Under the pieces are notes generated by a model. That model made no database searches, was not told the origin of the DNA, and saw only the letters and a program-made list of their open reading frames with translations. Source: Zerene cesonia (Eukaryota > Arthropoda > Insecta > Lepidoptera > Pieridae). Taken from it: a stretch of DNA of 64,000 nucleotides. The stretch's first letter is position 1. Each line of letters starts with the position of its first letter. Made by a program: the position numbers and the translations under genes. The stretch is from assembly GCF_012273895.1 (NCBI RefSeq), contig NC_052106.1:7998001-8062000 (forward strand), written 5' to 3'. This document shows positions 38,301-46,207 of the stretch, one piece after another.

Positions 38301-41300
38301 TTGTTTTGGTTATCCTTGAAAGTAACTTTTTCACATTCGTATATTATGTAATTGTTTTATTCTATTTTATTTGGGGACTTTGTTTAAGAAATATAAAAAT
38401 AAGCATTTCTTTAAATGAATATTCAGATGATATGTTAAGAACAAGGCCCCATCGTTTTATTATTGCTAACAGGTTGATAAATAAAAATTACATGGAATAA
38501 CTGTAACAATACAATGTCTCAATCGTGTTTATGAATCATAACTGTCTGTTTGTCGAAATAATAAACCTGTTTCGCTACAATGGACGATAGAATTAATTAA
38601 ACTGAATGAAACGATTGAATTGCAAAAATGAACTTTATACCGCTTGTGTTAATAGCTATTGTAGATTACGCTTAGTTCTTTCTTTGTATAATACTTCCTT
38701 TCTCTTTCAGATAATCGGAGTGATATCAGTGTTCTTCATATGCGTATCCATCATATCGTTCTGTCTCAAAACGCATCCAGACATGAGAGTTCCAGTGATA
38801 AGGAATTACACAGTGACGACCGCGAACCAGACGCAAAGCTGGGCGTTGGACAAAGTCCAGACCAACGCTCACATTGCGTTCTTCTACATCGAGTGTGTCT
38901 GTAACGCTTGGTTCACGCTAGAAATTCTCGTACGCTTCATTTCGTCCCCGAATAAATGCGAGTTCATCAAATCCTCCGTCAACATCATAGACTACATCGC
39001 CACCATGAGTTTCTACATCGACCTAATCCTCCAGAAGTACGCGTCTCACGTCGAGAACGCTGACATCCTGGAGTTCTTCTCGATCATTCGGATCATGAGA
39101 CTGTTTAAATTGACCAGACACTCGTCCGGCTTGAAGATTCTTATACAGACTTTCAGGGCGTCGGCCAAAGAGTTGACCCTATTAGTGTTTTTCCTAGTGC
39201 TCGGTATAGTTATATTTGCGAGTTTGGTGTATTACGCTGAGAGGATTCAGACGAATCCGCACAATGACTTTAACAGCATACCGCTTGGTTTGTGGTGGGC
39301 GCTGGTTACTATGACGACGGTGGGTTATGGAGACATGGCTCCGAAGACCTATGTAGGAATGTTCGTGGGTGCTTTATGCGCATTAGCTGGTGTAAGTATA
39401 ATACAAACTCATTTTATTTACCTTTCAATATAAAACTATCTAGAATAGTCGCATTTTATTGGCTATTTCATATATTATAGCTGAAATTCTTATAAATGTT
39501 ATCTAATCGCATGAAAAAGAATACTGAAATGCCATTTTGATATTAATAAATACATAAAAAATTTATCATATATTTCCTTCCATCTCCATATCTTTCAATA
39601 AATTCATGAAAGTATATTTTACACATAGCCACAGACAATAAAAGTATTGCACAACAACTAAACTGCTTCCACTTTCCTCCAGAGAATTTTCGGAAGTTAG
39701 TGAGTAAACGAACTGACGAGTTGAAAACTTTGCCAGATAGATATCTATGGTTCACCTGACATTTAGCACTGGTTCATTCCAGTTTGCACGTGTACGCATC
39801 AGTCACCAACGTTTTAGTATTGCTTATACCGGTTTATTGGTTTTGTGGGTAAGCCAATTCGTTTGGGGGATATAGGTACATGAATTTCAGGACTTTATTA
39901 TTCCATTCTCGGTGGATAAGCTGTGCATACCCGTGCCTTAGTAAAATAAAGCTAGCTACAGGAATTTTATGACCTATTTGGACTACAGAATTAGCTAAAT
40001 GAGAATAACACAATCGAAATAAATTGCTTCTCAAAATGTTTGGGCTAAATTGGACGATTGGATCAAGATTTATGTATATCATAGCTAGCTTATGTCAAGG
40101 CATAATCGAGCGATGAAATACAATGTATGTTTTCTTATAAATCCTTTATTAATAACACTAAGAAATGAAAACTTTTATCCTGGTCCAAACTATGAGATTT
40201 CAGAACGATTTCGAAACTTTCTAAGAATTTGTATTAAAATAAATTAAGCAATCAATAAAAATAATACCAAGAGTTTTAGTTATCCAAGTGTAAGTTAGCC
40301 AAGAATTTCATATCCATTTGCTTGTTATGTGGCGGTGTTATTATCAAATGTCAATCATTCTTGAATACTGGCATATAGCGGCAGTGTTGCTTCATTATGT
40401 CAGCTTTCAGATTAAATTATCGCTGCTATATATAAGCACGTATAATGTTACTGTACTGTTGCTATCAAGTTAGCTAAAACTAGATATTAATATTGTATTC
40501 TCAATGAGCCTTAATATCGAATCACAGGGCAGTGGGAGACCATTGGTTAGAACCTCGGACTTAAAGTGAATAGACTGGGTTTCGAGGCCCGAAGAGCGTG
40601 CAAGAAATATTAATAAAGAATTTTTTTTAATTTATCTTCACATTATTCACATCAAACCGACCTAACGTCAACTCGTGTGCAAACACATAATTCATATAAA
40701 TAAGAATATATGAATAAGTTATTAAAAACATAAATGCATATACATAACATGTTCATAAAATTATTTTATACAAAAAAAACTTATCCAATAAAAACAGGCC
40801 TTTGTTGTCGAACTAAGCTGTACCCTGTTATACGACACGCAATGTCAAAACCCGCCATTTTATAATGTATTATTAACTATATTATTATTGAATATGAATA
40901 AACTACGCTTCGGCCCGCGTTTTTACCCGCGTAAGTCCGTATTCCGTAGGAGTATCGGGATAAAAAGTTACCTATGTGTTATTCCAGTTGTCCAGCTATC
41001 TACCTACCAAATTTCATTGCAATCGGTTCAGTAGTTTTTGCGTGAAAGTGTAACAAACATACACATACACATGCATTCATCCTCACATACTTTCGCATTT
41101 ATAATATTACTAGGATACGCCTATGTGTGTCACATACACATGTGCGTGTAATTGTGTGTGTGCAGCTTTATCCATACTACTTTATATATTTATACGCCAA
41201 ACTAAACAAAAAATCCGTATAAAATGTTTAAAATTATCCTTTCTCAGGTGTTGACGATAGCTCTGCCAGTGCCTGTTATAGTATCCAATTTCGCTATGTA

Positions 41301-44300
41301 CTATTCGCACACGCAAGCGCGAGCCAAGCTGCCCAAGAAGCGACGGAGAGTCATCAACGTGGAACCTACTAGGCCGCCACTGCGTAAGTTGTTCTTAAGA
41401 TTTAACATTGGTTTATATAAAATCTAATATGAATTTATTGTATTTAAATAAATTCATATTAGATTTCATATTAGCTATTGACAGCCCTGGAGGATATTTA
41501 CGCAGCTCTATTGCAAAATTCGTTCTTAGCGCGCATCTATTCATACAAACTACCAAATTCTATGATTACGTTCAGCCGTTTCTGAGATTTCGAGATGAGT
41601 GAGTGAGTGACCTTTTACTTCCTTTTACGTCGATCGATTTATAAAGAAAACATCAGAACATTTACCACTAGGTACACAATAAATTCAAATCCATCACTCG
41701 AACATCAAACAGACCGTAATTTCATATTACAAAGAAAACAGATGATTGAATGTAGATTAACAGGAATTTAAAAGCTTATACATAAATGTTTCTGCGCGAA
41801 CGATAACATTGAAGCGGGTTGTAATAAATAATTCAGAAACCACAAGCGCGATCCCTCCGTTCCCCAATACTTTCGGAAACAACACGCGTCCCACATAAAT
41901 CACTTTCCAAGAAATGAATCCACTAAGGACTGTTAAAACTCATTCTGATGTGATTATTTTTACGTCACCGCTGTTATTTTATTCACATCTTCATCCGAAC
42001 TCGGTTTGCGTAATGAATTTCGCAATTCAGACGCTTGGAGTTTCGTTCCTAAGAGAGAGACAACTGTATATCCTTGATATACCTCTCTCGCTCGATCTCT
42101 CGGCTGTTGTAAATGAAATCCTATTAAAATAAGGTAAGTTACATGTGAGAGCTGCTATATATTTTGAATAGTACGAAGTTTACACGGAACATAATGTGGA
42201 TTATTCACTAAATAAATACTATCTCCAAAGTAAATTATAGTAATGTGAGGCTATGTGAGTAAAAAACGCCTATACAATACCATGCCACACACACACATAT
42301 ATGCATATTTTTATTAAACATAGCTAGCAAAAGGATTTAAGAAGTAGTCATTTATTTGCCCTTATGATATAAATGATCTTAGATATTTGACAATGTATTA
42401 TTTAAAATTGTCCTGATTTTTTTAAATATATATTCAAATCAATTAAAAAAAAGCAGTGGTGGCTCAGTGGTGAGAACCTCGGACTTCAAAAACGATAAGT
42501 CGGGGTTCGAGACCGGGCGAGCGTGCAGGAAATAAATTGATTTTTCAATTTATCTGCGCATGTGGATAACATCACCACTGCTTAAACGGTGAAGGAAAAC
42601 ATCGTGAGGAAACCGGCATGTCCGAGAATTAAAAGTTCGACGACATGTGACATCTGCCAACCCGCACTTGGCCAGCGTGGTGGATTATGGCCTGAACCCT
42701 CATAGGAGGCCTGTTTCCAGCAGTGGGAACATATATGGGCTGATGATGATGATGATGATATTCAAATCAACCAATATAAGAATACAAGTCACATATTATG
42801 TTGTAAGGCATCCTATAGCTTCGATTCCGACTGGCACTTAACGTTTTTTTTCGTCTGAATAACGTATCGACAAAGTTGAAACGCCTAACTTATAAAGTTC
42901 GACTTAAAACGCTCGAACAGTTATTTTTCTTTAAAAGTTGCTAAAAGGAATTTTATGCGTCAATACTTCTTGAATACAATTGTTATATTGTTACACGGTA
43001 ATATATTTCGAGAAGAATTCAATTTATTTAGAATGTTTTCTTTCGTCTCCTGGCTTCGCCTGCCTGATCAAGGAAAATTTATATGGGAATGAGATGTTAA
43101 ACACAAAGTAAAACATTTATTTAATTTAATTCAATTAGATTTCTTATAGATGCACATTTGAATCGTCATAATATAGTTTTAACATTTACCACCGATTCGG
43201 AAAACGGTTTCTACAGAGATGAGCCGGTATGTAGTAGGTAGTAATAAATACGTATTAAAAGTTATCCAATTTTATATAAATCCACCCTTAATCTGATATA
43301 ATGATGTATATGTTAATAGAATAATAAATGTTTTAAATGCTTCATTTGGAAACTATGTCACTTTTGACCCACACACACACAAACATTATATCAATCTTCC
43401 ATAACTCCATGAAGCTATTGTTCACATTGTCTGCATGGTTTGAATTCCGTGTATAATCACATATAACACAATACTATATACATAGTTTATACAAGTATTA
43501 TTTTTAATTACAATAATTTATACAAGTTAATATTATACAACATGTTTGTTATAATATCGTTTACGTGCTAAGTTCCATTCAAAAAAACTAGCGTGTGAGA
43601 GTCACCTTTAATAATCAAATTTTTAACAGGTGCGCCTGGAGCGCCCGGAGGCCCCGCGGGCCCTTTAGCCCCCGGCATGGGGCCCCAAGCTGTGAACAGA
43701 CGAATGAATGCCATAAAAACTAACCACCCAAAAGACATAATGGGACCTAACATGGGTATGTATGGGGCTTTACTTTTATATTGTGTAAAAATGTAACTAA
43801 TAAATGCATATATTGTACATTATATAATGTTTCGCAATTAAAGACATTGTATTGGAACAAAACGAATTGGCAAATTTGTATATAGTTGAAAACATTTCAC
43901 GATACCACCAAAATTTACAAGAACACAATGAACAAATTAAAACTTCGCGAGATTAACGGGCGTATTCTGTAAATATACACGAAATCTTGCAAGAATTGGC
44001 AAACATTTATAAACGAATACGCTTGTCAAATCGAAATAATTAAAACTGATTAATAAGGGGAACATTATCAATAAAACTCGCGCACGAAGCACGTATACGG
44101 CGAAATCCATTGAAAACACGAAACTTAGACTTTTACTGGCAATGTTCCCAACCTAATGTAGGCACAACTAACAGCTTACGCTATATAATCCTCCACAGAT
44201 GGTGATCGTAGCGAACTCGAAGCTATGATCCAAACAACACCAAACAACTGCAAACGAAAAAATTTAAACATGCTTTAAAAAGCAACACTGACTCAGGGAA

Positions 44301-46207
44301 CGGGCTTACTATTACGCCTGCACTCAAGGAGCTTTCAGGAATGCTAAAAGAATCATAAATAATTCACTAACATTATCACTTGCACAGAAATTCGAGGCGA
44401 CACTAGAAGCCAAATAGGTCCCATTGCCCCATGAAGAGCAACGAAGGTTCGAGAAATTAATTTACGTGGGCCTCATATAGCGTAGTTGCTTGGCTGCTTG
44501 GATGTTGTAGTCCGATCGCATTCACGCATCATCATTGTATTAGAAAGGATTAACTGAGACATAACACGAACGCTGAGTAATGTTGTCAATTTAATCTGAT
44601 ATACCCGTTCACGAGTATATTATCAGAAATTACTAATATTTCAGTGAGAATTACGAAGTGTGACGCGCTTGGTAACATTAACATTTTGATGTGAGAATAT
44701 CCGCTAGGTTAATGTTGCGTTATTCGACTTTATTATACGAGAGAAATGCGTTTATTAAGAATTGTCTGCTTGGATCAGTATGCTTTTGTGTTTGTGTTGT
44801 GCATCAAGGCCCTTTCTATAGTGAATGTGAAAGTATGTATGTAGTTTATTTGAAAATTAAGTTTCTTTTCAGGCAATCATCAACCACCCATATGTAACAC
44901 TACAGCACAAGCCTCACTGCCTACACTAAATACAGCGGTATTATAATTAAGTTTAAAAAATATTACATGTTTAATGTATATCTGCTTTCTTCTAACCATT
45001 AACAGTATTTCAGTTAAATGTTTTCCGTGTATTAACCACGACGCTAATGATTTTTTTTTCTTCTTAATTTAAATGTTGAAATGTAAATTGCCAGATCTTC
45101 AAAGAAGGTTATATACCTCAATTTCTCGCAGGAAAATTTATAGAAACAAATTGAATCACGTATGTTTCGTAATGCTCTTTGATATTTGAACTCTGTGAAC
45201 AACTCAAACGACTACGCTTAGTACTCTAACTACATATGAAATACAAGACAGCACTGAGTCTAAAATGCAATATTTGTCGTTATATAACACTACAAAACCA
45301 CTTCCAATGCCGCCAAAAGATTTTTATATTCAATTGTTATTTGTGCAGTCTTTATAACGAACTCGAAACACAATACTGACAATTCAAAGGTCCTTTGTGA
45401 ATACTATCTTCCTTTAAAGTTAATAAAAGAGAAATTACAAACGACGTTAAAGATCACATCGCATTTTCTTATTTACTATGGAGAGCCGAAATTAATTCCA
45501 AGAATTTTATTGAGTCAAGAATGCTGAAATAGATAAAATTAAAATGGGATTTTGTGTTACCTTCATAATCGTATTAACAAAGGAATACTAACACTTTTCC
45601 GCAACTAACACTGTCTATTGTCTTGCTTTTTATGTGAAAATTTCGTCTTTATAGCCGTTGTTATACTTTGTTCGATATCAAATTGTTTTTGTGTGAATCC
45701 TTTGTGTCGAGTTTGTTAAGTTTAGCTGTGGACCTTTTGACTTCATTACGAGCATGCTTTAAATGCCTAACTTTTCGTTCAGTACCGTAACGATTCTAAT
45801 GTACCCAATAAGTCTTTACAGAATTATGAAACATAACGTCTTCCACAGTCGCAAGCCTAATGCCAGGGATGGACATAGCTGTAGCCACGCGTTTGTCCCC
45901 AAGCCCCCGCGATATGAGCCCCGCTCTAGCGATAGCGATCCCAATGATGAAATCAGTCAATCTAGTACCAGCACAGTGCTTCGATAATATAGCTTATCAC
46001 AGCGAAAAGTCTGAAGAGAAATCTAAAGAGGATTCCTCGAGACAAGAATCCATCGAGGAAGCTGATAAGAATGAATATAGCGATAAGAACGACGACAAAT
46101 CAGATGTTAGGACTCCGTTATTACGCGATCATAAAATCGAATCGCTCGATGAAACGAAATTAAGGGACACTAAAGTGGAGAAACGAAAATCGTCTGCCTC
46201 GACGTAA
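24124..46207 (+). CDS. Shaw: Shaw-type (Kv3) voltage-gated potassium channel, whole gene (join of exons)
   Basis: This pore-forming alpha subunit should assemble as a tetramer in the neuronal plasma membrane and pass K+ outward on depolarisation. The coding join is 24124-24332, 28194-28311, 37213-37407, 38711-39391, 41248-41383, 43630-43755, optional exon 7 at 44873, and 45849-46207. All junctions are AG/GT and the phases agree. Order of domains: T1 about residues 8-105 (LNVGG at 14-18, zinc motif H75-C81-C102-C103), S1 176-194, S2 227-247, S3 262-282, S4 299-311, S5 326-349, filter TVGYGD 377-382, S6 386-415 with PVP at 408-410. Two N-glycosylation sequons (N206, N213) lie in the S1-S2 loop. 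The start is chosen because the MNLLNMD opening and the following T1 sequence match the known insect Shaw N-terminus. Family assignment rests on established Shaw features; the C-terminal splicing is inferred. Confidence 0.95.
24413..24515 (+). repeat. Dispersed repeat fragment (TGGTGGTTCGCCTGAT family)
   Basis: GAGCTGGTGGTTCGCCTGAT and CGATCACCACCGCCCATGAA match 58244-58290. It begins about 80 bases after the exon 1 donor. Confidence 0.65.
25253..25280 (+). repeat. (CCTTT)n microsatellite
   Basis: Five or so CCTTT units in a row within intron 1. Confidence 0.9.
26125..26400 (+). repeat. AACCGACTTC-family relic
   Basis: TTTTAACCGACCCTCCCAGC, TACTCGATATCTCCGTGATT and GGAATTGTTGTCATTTGGTT; the middle motif recurs at 61370-61390. 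Confidence 0.45.
26492..26652 (-). mobile_element. Helitron-like family D, minus strand
   Basis: ACTAGTTGTAACCCGCAGCG at one end, AAATTTCATACCGATACGAT, then CACGTGAAAGAGTAATAAAT and AAAATTTCGCGTTTATAATA. Related to 32646-32843. Confidence 0.6.
27221..27562 (-). mobile_element. Helitron-like family A, minus strand, with nested insertion
   Basis: CTAGCTGCGCTCCGCG at 27221 resumes at 27376 with TTTCACCCGCGTAAG and continues to AAATTAGTAGGA at 27562. Between them lies about 135 bases (27241-27375) of foreign sequence starting with an AAT microsatellite. Confidence 0.8.
28194..28311 (+). CDS. Shaw: Shaw coding exon 2: T1 domain zinc site
   Basis: The first base completes the codon for Arg70, then residues 71-109 follow. 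The acceptor is TTTATCTTCCAG at 28193 and the donor is CAG|GTCTGA after 28311. The exon contains the complete zinc-binding motif HX5CX20CC (H75, C81, C102, C103), which in Kv2, Kv3 and Kv4 channels (Shab, Shaw, Shal) lies at the interface between T1 domains and is absent from Shaker. FEEELEFWGLD at 85-95 is another conserved T1 stretch. Without splicing the frame meets TGA just past the donor. It lies about 3.9 kb after exon 1 with only repeats between. The match to Shaw is unambiguous. Confidence 0.95.
28345..28525. repeat. Dispersed repeat relic shared with 8610-8790
   Basis: TTACCGCGGTAAAATAAGCC, ATCACTCTCTAAATT and CTCAGTTGCGACGTG parallel 8675-8750. It starts about 35 bases after exon 2. 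Confidence 0.4.
28658..28835 (+). mobile_element. Helitron-like family B
   Basis: ATAATTCTCGTGACATAACC, TACTCCTCCTAAACGGCTGG and CGGACCAGCTAG at the end. Confidence 0.7.
29183..29400 (-). repeat. Helitron-like terminal fragment, minus strand
   Basis: TACTAGCTTTGGGCCCGCGA then TTCACTCGTG resembles a minus-oriented 3' end; the rest is degraded. Confidence 0.35.
30300..30480 (+). repeat. LINE-like 3' fragment with long inverted repeat
   Basis: Left part (30315-30381) is the TTTGAATCGTCATAA family seen at 813-905. The right part repeats it inverted: 30357-30381 against 30446-30471, about 23 of 25 bases paired. Confidence 0.6.
30965..31160. repeat. Dispersed repeat relic (GCTCGCGGCTTCGC)
   Basis: TAGCTTTTGCTCGCGGCTTC then CGTCAAAAGCCGTTACGTAG; same broad plan as other Helitron-like relics, class uncertain. 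Confidence 0.35.
31312..31560 (-). repeat. Dispersed repeat (AAAAGCGGGCAGCGCATTC), minus strand
   Basis: Reverse of 58240-58410: GCTCCCACAGAAAACCGGC, TCCCAGTCCATTCC, TTAAAAGCGGGCAGCGCATT, GAATGTTCATGGGCGG. Most complete minus copy. Confidence 0.65.
31947..31990. repeat. Short tandem repeats, (AATTC)n and (CATA)n
   Basis: Two adjoining simple repeats in intron 2. Confidence 0.8.
32265..32336 (+). repeat. (TG)n microsatellite
   Basis: About 70 bases, pure GT at its right end. Confidence 0.97.
32455..32600 (+). repeat. AACCGACTTC-family fragment
   Basis: TTTTTTACCGGCTTTAAAAA, GGTCTCTATTCGCCTATATT and ATGAAACGATTTTGATGATT follow the family order. Confidence 0.45.
32646..32843 (+). mobile_element. 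Helitron-like family D
   Basis: TCCTTTTAATATTATAAGCG at the start, CTTTCACGCGAATGCAGC, ATATGAAATTTGGTACAGAA, and GTCGCGGGTTACACCTAG at the end. Confidence 0.7.
33243..33370 (-). repeat. Helitron-like terminal fragment, minus strand
   Basis: TACTAGCTGAGTCCCGCGGT then a degraded body (CAATTCGTTCCTGAGATAAG). Confidence 0.4.
33788..34013 (+). mobile_element. Helitron-like family C
   Basis: ATGTTATAAATTTGAAATTT, CACGCTGAAACTGCTGAACA, GACAGGGTATGAGCTGACTT and AAGCCGCGGGCGGGAACTAG at the end. Confidence 0.75.
34358..34535 (-). mobile_element. Helitron-like family B, full length, minus strand
   Basis: A|CTAGCTGACCCGGCAAACGC at one end, CGGTCAAGCCGTTTCGGAGG in the body, ATTTTATATATTAGA|T at the other. 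Insertion between A and T fits a Helitron. Confidence 0.8.
35766..35943 (+). mobile_element. Helitron-like relic, partner of 1845-2033
   Basis: CACTTTCTCTGTCCCCATGT, AAACTACGCACCGGATTTCG and GATAGAGTGATTCAATAGGA; ends GGCCAAAAGCTAG. Confidence 0.6.
36662..36864 (-). mobile_element. Helitron-like family A, full length, minus strand
   Basis: A|CTAGCTGCGCCCCGCGGTT to TAATATTAGTAGGA|T. Clean ends and A/T flanks. It produces a spurious 114-codon frame at 36586-36930. Confidence 0.85.
37213..37407 (+). CDS. Shaw: Shaw coding exon 3: T1-S1 linker
   Basis: This exon is 65 whole codons, residues 110-174, starting HRDTQETLAVLDRLDLD and ending EPYSSNAAK just before S1. It forms the charged linker joining the T1 domain to the first transmembrane segment. 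The acceptor is CACTTCTGCAG at 37212 and the donor is AAG|GTATGT after 37407; both boundaries are phase 0, matching exons 2 and 4. The open frame extends a little upstream and downstream, but those extensions are intronic and lack homology. The 8.9-kb intron before it is the largest in the gene and is loaded with Helitron-like copies. Confidence 0.95.
37408..38710 (+). other. Shaw intron 3
   Basis: Intron of 1303 bases between GTATGT and TTTCAG. It is AT-rich and I see no recognisable repeat or RNA in it. The last 105 bases happen to be open in the frame of exon 4. Confidence 0.85.
38711..39391 (+). CDS. Shaw: Shaw coding exon 4: S1 to the first part of S6, including voltage sensor and pore
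   Basis: This is the main channel exon, 227 codons, residues 175-401. It holds S1 (VISVFFICVSIISF), an extracellular S1-S2 loop with sequons NYT (206-208) and NQT (213-215), S2, S3, S4 with basic residues R301, R304, K307 and R310 at every third position, the S4-S5 linker, S5, the pore helix (LWWALVTMT) and the K+ selectivity filter TVGYGD (377-382). It ends within S6 at GALCALAG. The acceptor is TTCTCTTTCAG at 38710; the donor is GGT|GTAAGT after 39391, phase 0. The frame is open for about 105 bases upstream of the acceptor, but that part has no channel homology. S4 has fewer arginines than Shaker or Shab, as is known for Shaw. Confidence 0.97.
40530..40625 (+). mobile_element. tRNA-derived SINE, truncated
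   Basis: GGGAGACCATTGGTTAGAAC, CTCGGACTTAAAGTG, GGGTTTCGAGGCCCGAAGAG and GCGTGCAAGAAAT follow the head of the SINE at 42455 and then stop. Confidence 0.6.
40903..41115 (-). mobile_element. Helitron-like family A, minus strand
   Basis: CTACGCTTCGGCCCGCG (degraded CTAG end) to TAATATTACTAGGA. Ends 132 bases before Shaw exon 5. Confidence 0.8.
41248..41383 (+). CDS. Shaw: Shaw coding exon 5: end of S6 with PVP hinge, proximal C-terminus
   Basis: Residues 402-446 plus one base. It completes S6 as VLTIALPVPVIVSNF; the PVP at 408-410 is the gating hinge shared by Kv1-Kv4 channels. After S6 come MYYSHTQARAKLPKKRRR, with a basic cluster at 430-435 that is typical of the Kv3 post-S6 region, then a Pro/Arg-rich stretch. 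The acceptor is CCTTTCTCAG at 41247; the donor is CTGC|GTAAGT after 41383, phase 1. The splice between exons 4 and 5 inside S6 restores LAG-VLT exactly as the family requires. A perfect hairpin lies 36 bases beyond the donor and is listed separately. Confidence 0.96.
41420..41466. other. Perfect inverted repeat, 20-base arms, 7-base loop
   Basis: Arms 41420-41439 and 41447-41466 are exact reverse complements around GTATTTA. Located 36 bases after the exon 5 donor. Confidence 0.97.
42455..42765 (+). mobile_element. tRNA-derived SINE, near full length
   Basis: GCAGTGGTGGCTCAGTGGTG (A-box region), GGGGTTCGAGACCGGGCGAG (B-box), GCACTTGGCCAGCGTGGTGG, CCAGCAGTGGGAACATATAT, ending in a GATGATGATGATGAT tail. 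Best copy of this family in the window. Confidence 0.85.
43115..43240 (+). repeat. LINE-like 3' fragment (TTTGAATCGT family)
   Basis: ATTTATTTAATTTAATTCAA, TTGAATCGTCATAATATAGT, TTTACCACCGATTCGGAAAA and ATGAGCCGG. Longest copy of this family here. Confidence 0.6.
43630..43755 (+). CDS. Shaw: Shaw coding exon 6: Gly/Pro/Ala-rich cytoplasmic segment
   Basis: The exon finishes codon 447 (Arg), gives residues 448-488, and contributes one base of codon 489. It opens with the low-complexity APGAPGGPAGPLAPGMGP, encoded by very GC-rich DNA, and continues NRRMNAIKTNHPKD, a hydrophilic segment of the kind that follows the pore in Shaw proteins. The acceptor is TTTTTAACAG at 43629 and the donor is ATGG|GTATGT after 43755, phase 1. 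The reverse strand also stays open across it because of base composition; that is a shadow. Placement rests on phase agreement with exon 5 and on the strong splice sites. Confidence 0.88.
43756..45848 (+). other. Shaw introns 6 and 7 around the optional exon
   Basis: About 2.1 kb between exon 6 and the terminal exon, interrupted by the optional exon at 44873. The DNA is AT-rich and free of the Helitron-like copies seen elsewhere. No RNA gene or other repeat was recognised. From 45585 on the sequence also occurs beyond the gap. Confidence 0.75.
44873..44937 (+). CDS. Shaw: Probable alternative Shaw exon 7 (21-nt or 65-nt form)
   Basis: A strong acceptor (GTTTCTTTTCAG, ending 44872) opens a segment that joins exon 6 in phase and reads GNHQPPI. 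Two donors are possible. GTAACA at 44894 makes a 21-nt exon that preserves the frame into the terminal exon, adding seven residues and giving 614 aa in total. GTATTA at 44938 makes a 65-nt exon; joined to the terminal exon it shifts the frame and reaches TAA at 45858-45860, giving a 513-aa protein with a different, short tail. Reading on into the intron stops at 44944-44946. Skipping the segment gives 607 aa. The acceptor is seen directly; use of the exon is inferred. It could also be a chance acceptor. Confidence 0.5.
45849..46207 (+). CDS. Shaw: Shaw terminal coding exon: long charged C-terminal tail
   Basis: After the acceptor CTTCCACAG at 45848, two bases complete a split codon and 118 residues follow to TAA at 46205-46207. 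The tail starts ASLMPGMDIAVATRLSPSP, contains a short nonpolar run (ALAIAIPMMKSVNLV), and then becomes strongly charged and Ser-rich (KSEEKSKEDSSRQE onward), with many possible phosphorylation positions. It should be cytoplasmic and probably disordered. The other frame of the same exon stops after three codons (TAA at 45858) and is used only if the 65-nt exon 7 is included. Codon use fits coding sequence, and an identical copy lies beyond the assembly gap at 50125-50483. I am confident this is the Shaw tail because phase, splice site and order agree, but cDNA is lacking. Confidence 0.82.

Larger units (their letters stand above)
39392..41247 (+). other. Shaw intron 4
   Basis: Intron of 1856 bases from GTAAGT to TCTCAG. 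It contains a SINE fragment at 40530-40625 and a minus-oriented Helitron-like element at 40903-41115; the element ends only about 130 bases before exon 5. The first 1100 bases hold nothing recognisable. Confidence 0.85.
41384..43629 (+). other. Shaw intron 5
   Basis: Intron of 2246 bases from GTAAGT to AACAG. It has a perfect hairpin at 41420-41466, a full SINE at 42455-42765 with a GATGAT tail, and a LINE-like 3' fragment at 43115-43240. The stretch 41467-42454 holds nothing I can name. Confidence 0.85.

Noticed and set aside
38606..38710. Extension of the exon 4 frame upstream, with its own ATG
   Set aside because: It precedes a strong acceptor at 38710 and has no channel homology; exon 3 joins exactly at 38711.
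43568..43753. 61-codon minus-strand frame with a collagen-like Gly/Pro run
   Set aside because: It is the complement of the GC-rich Shaw exon 6.
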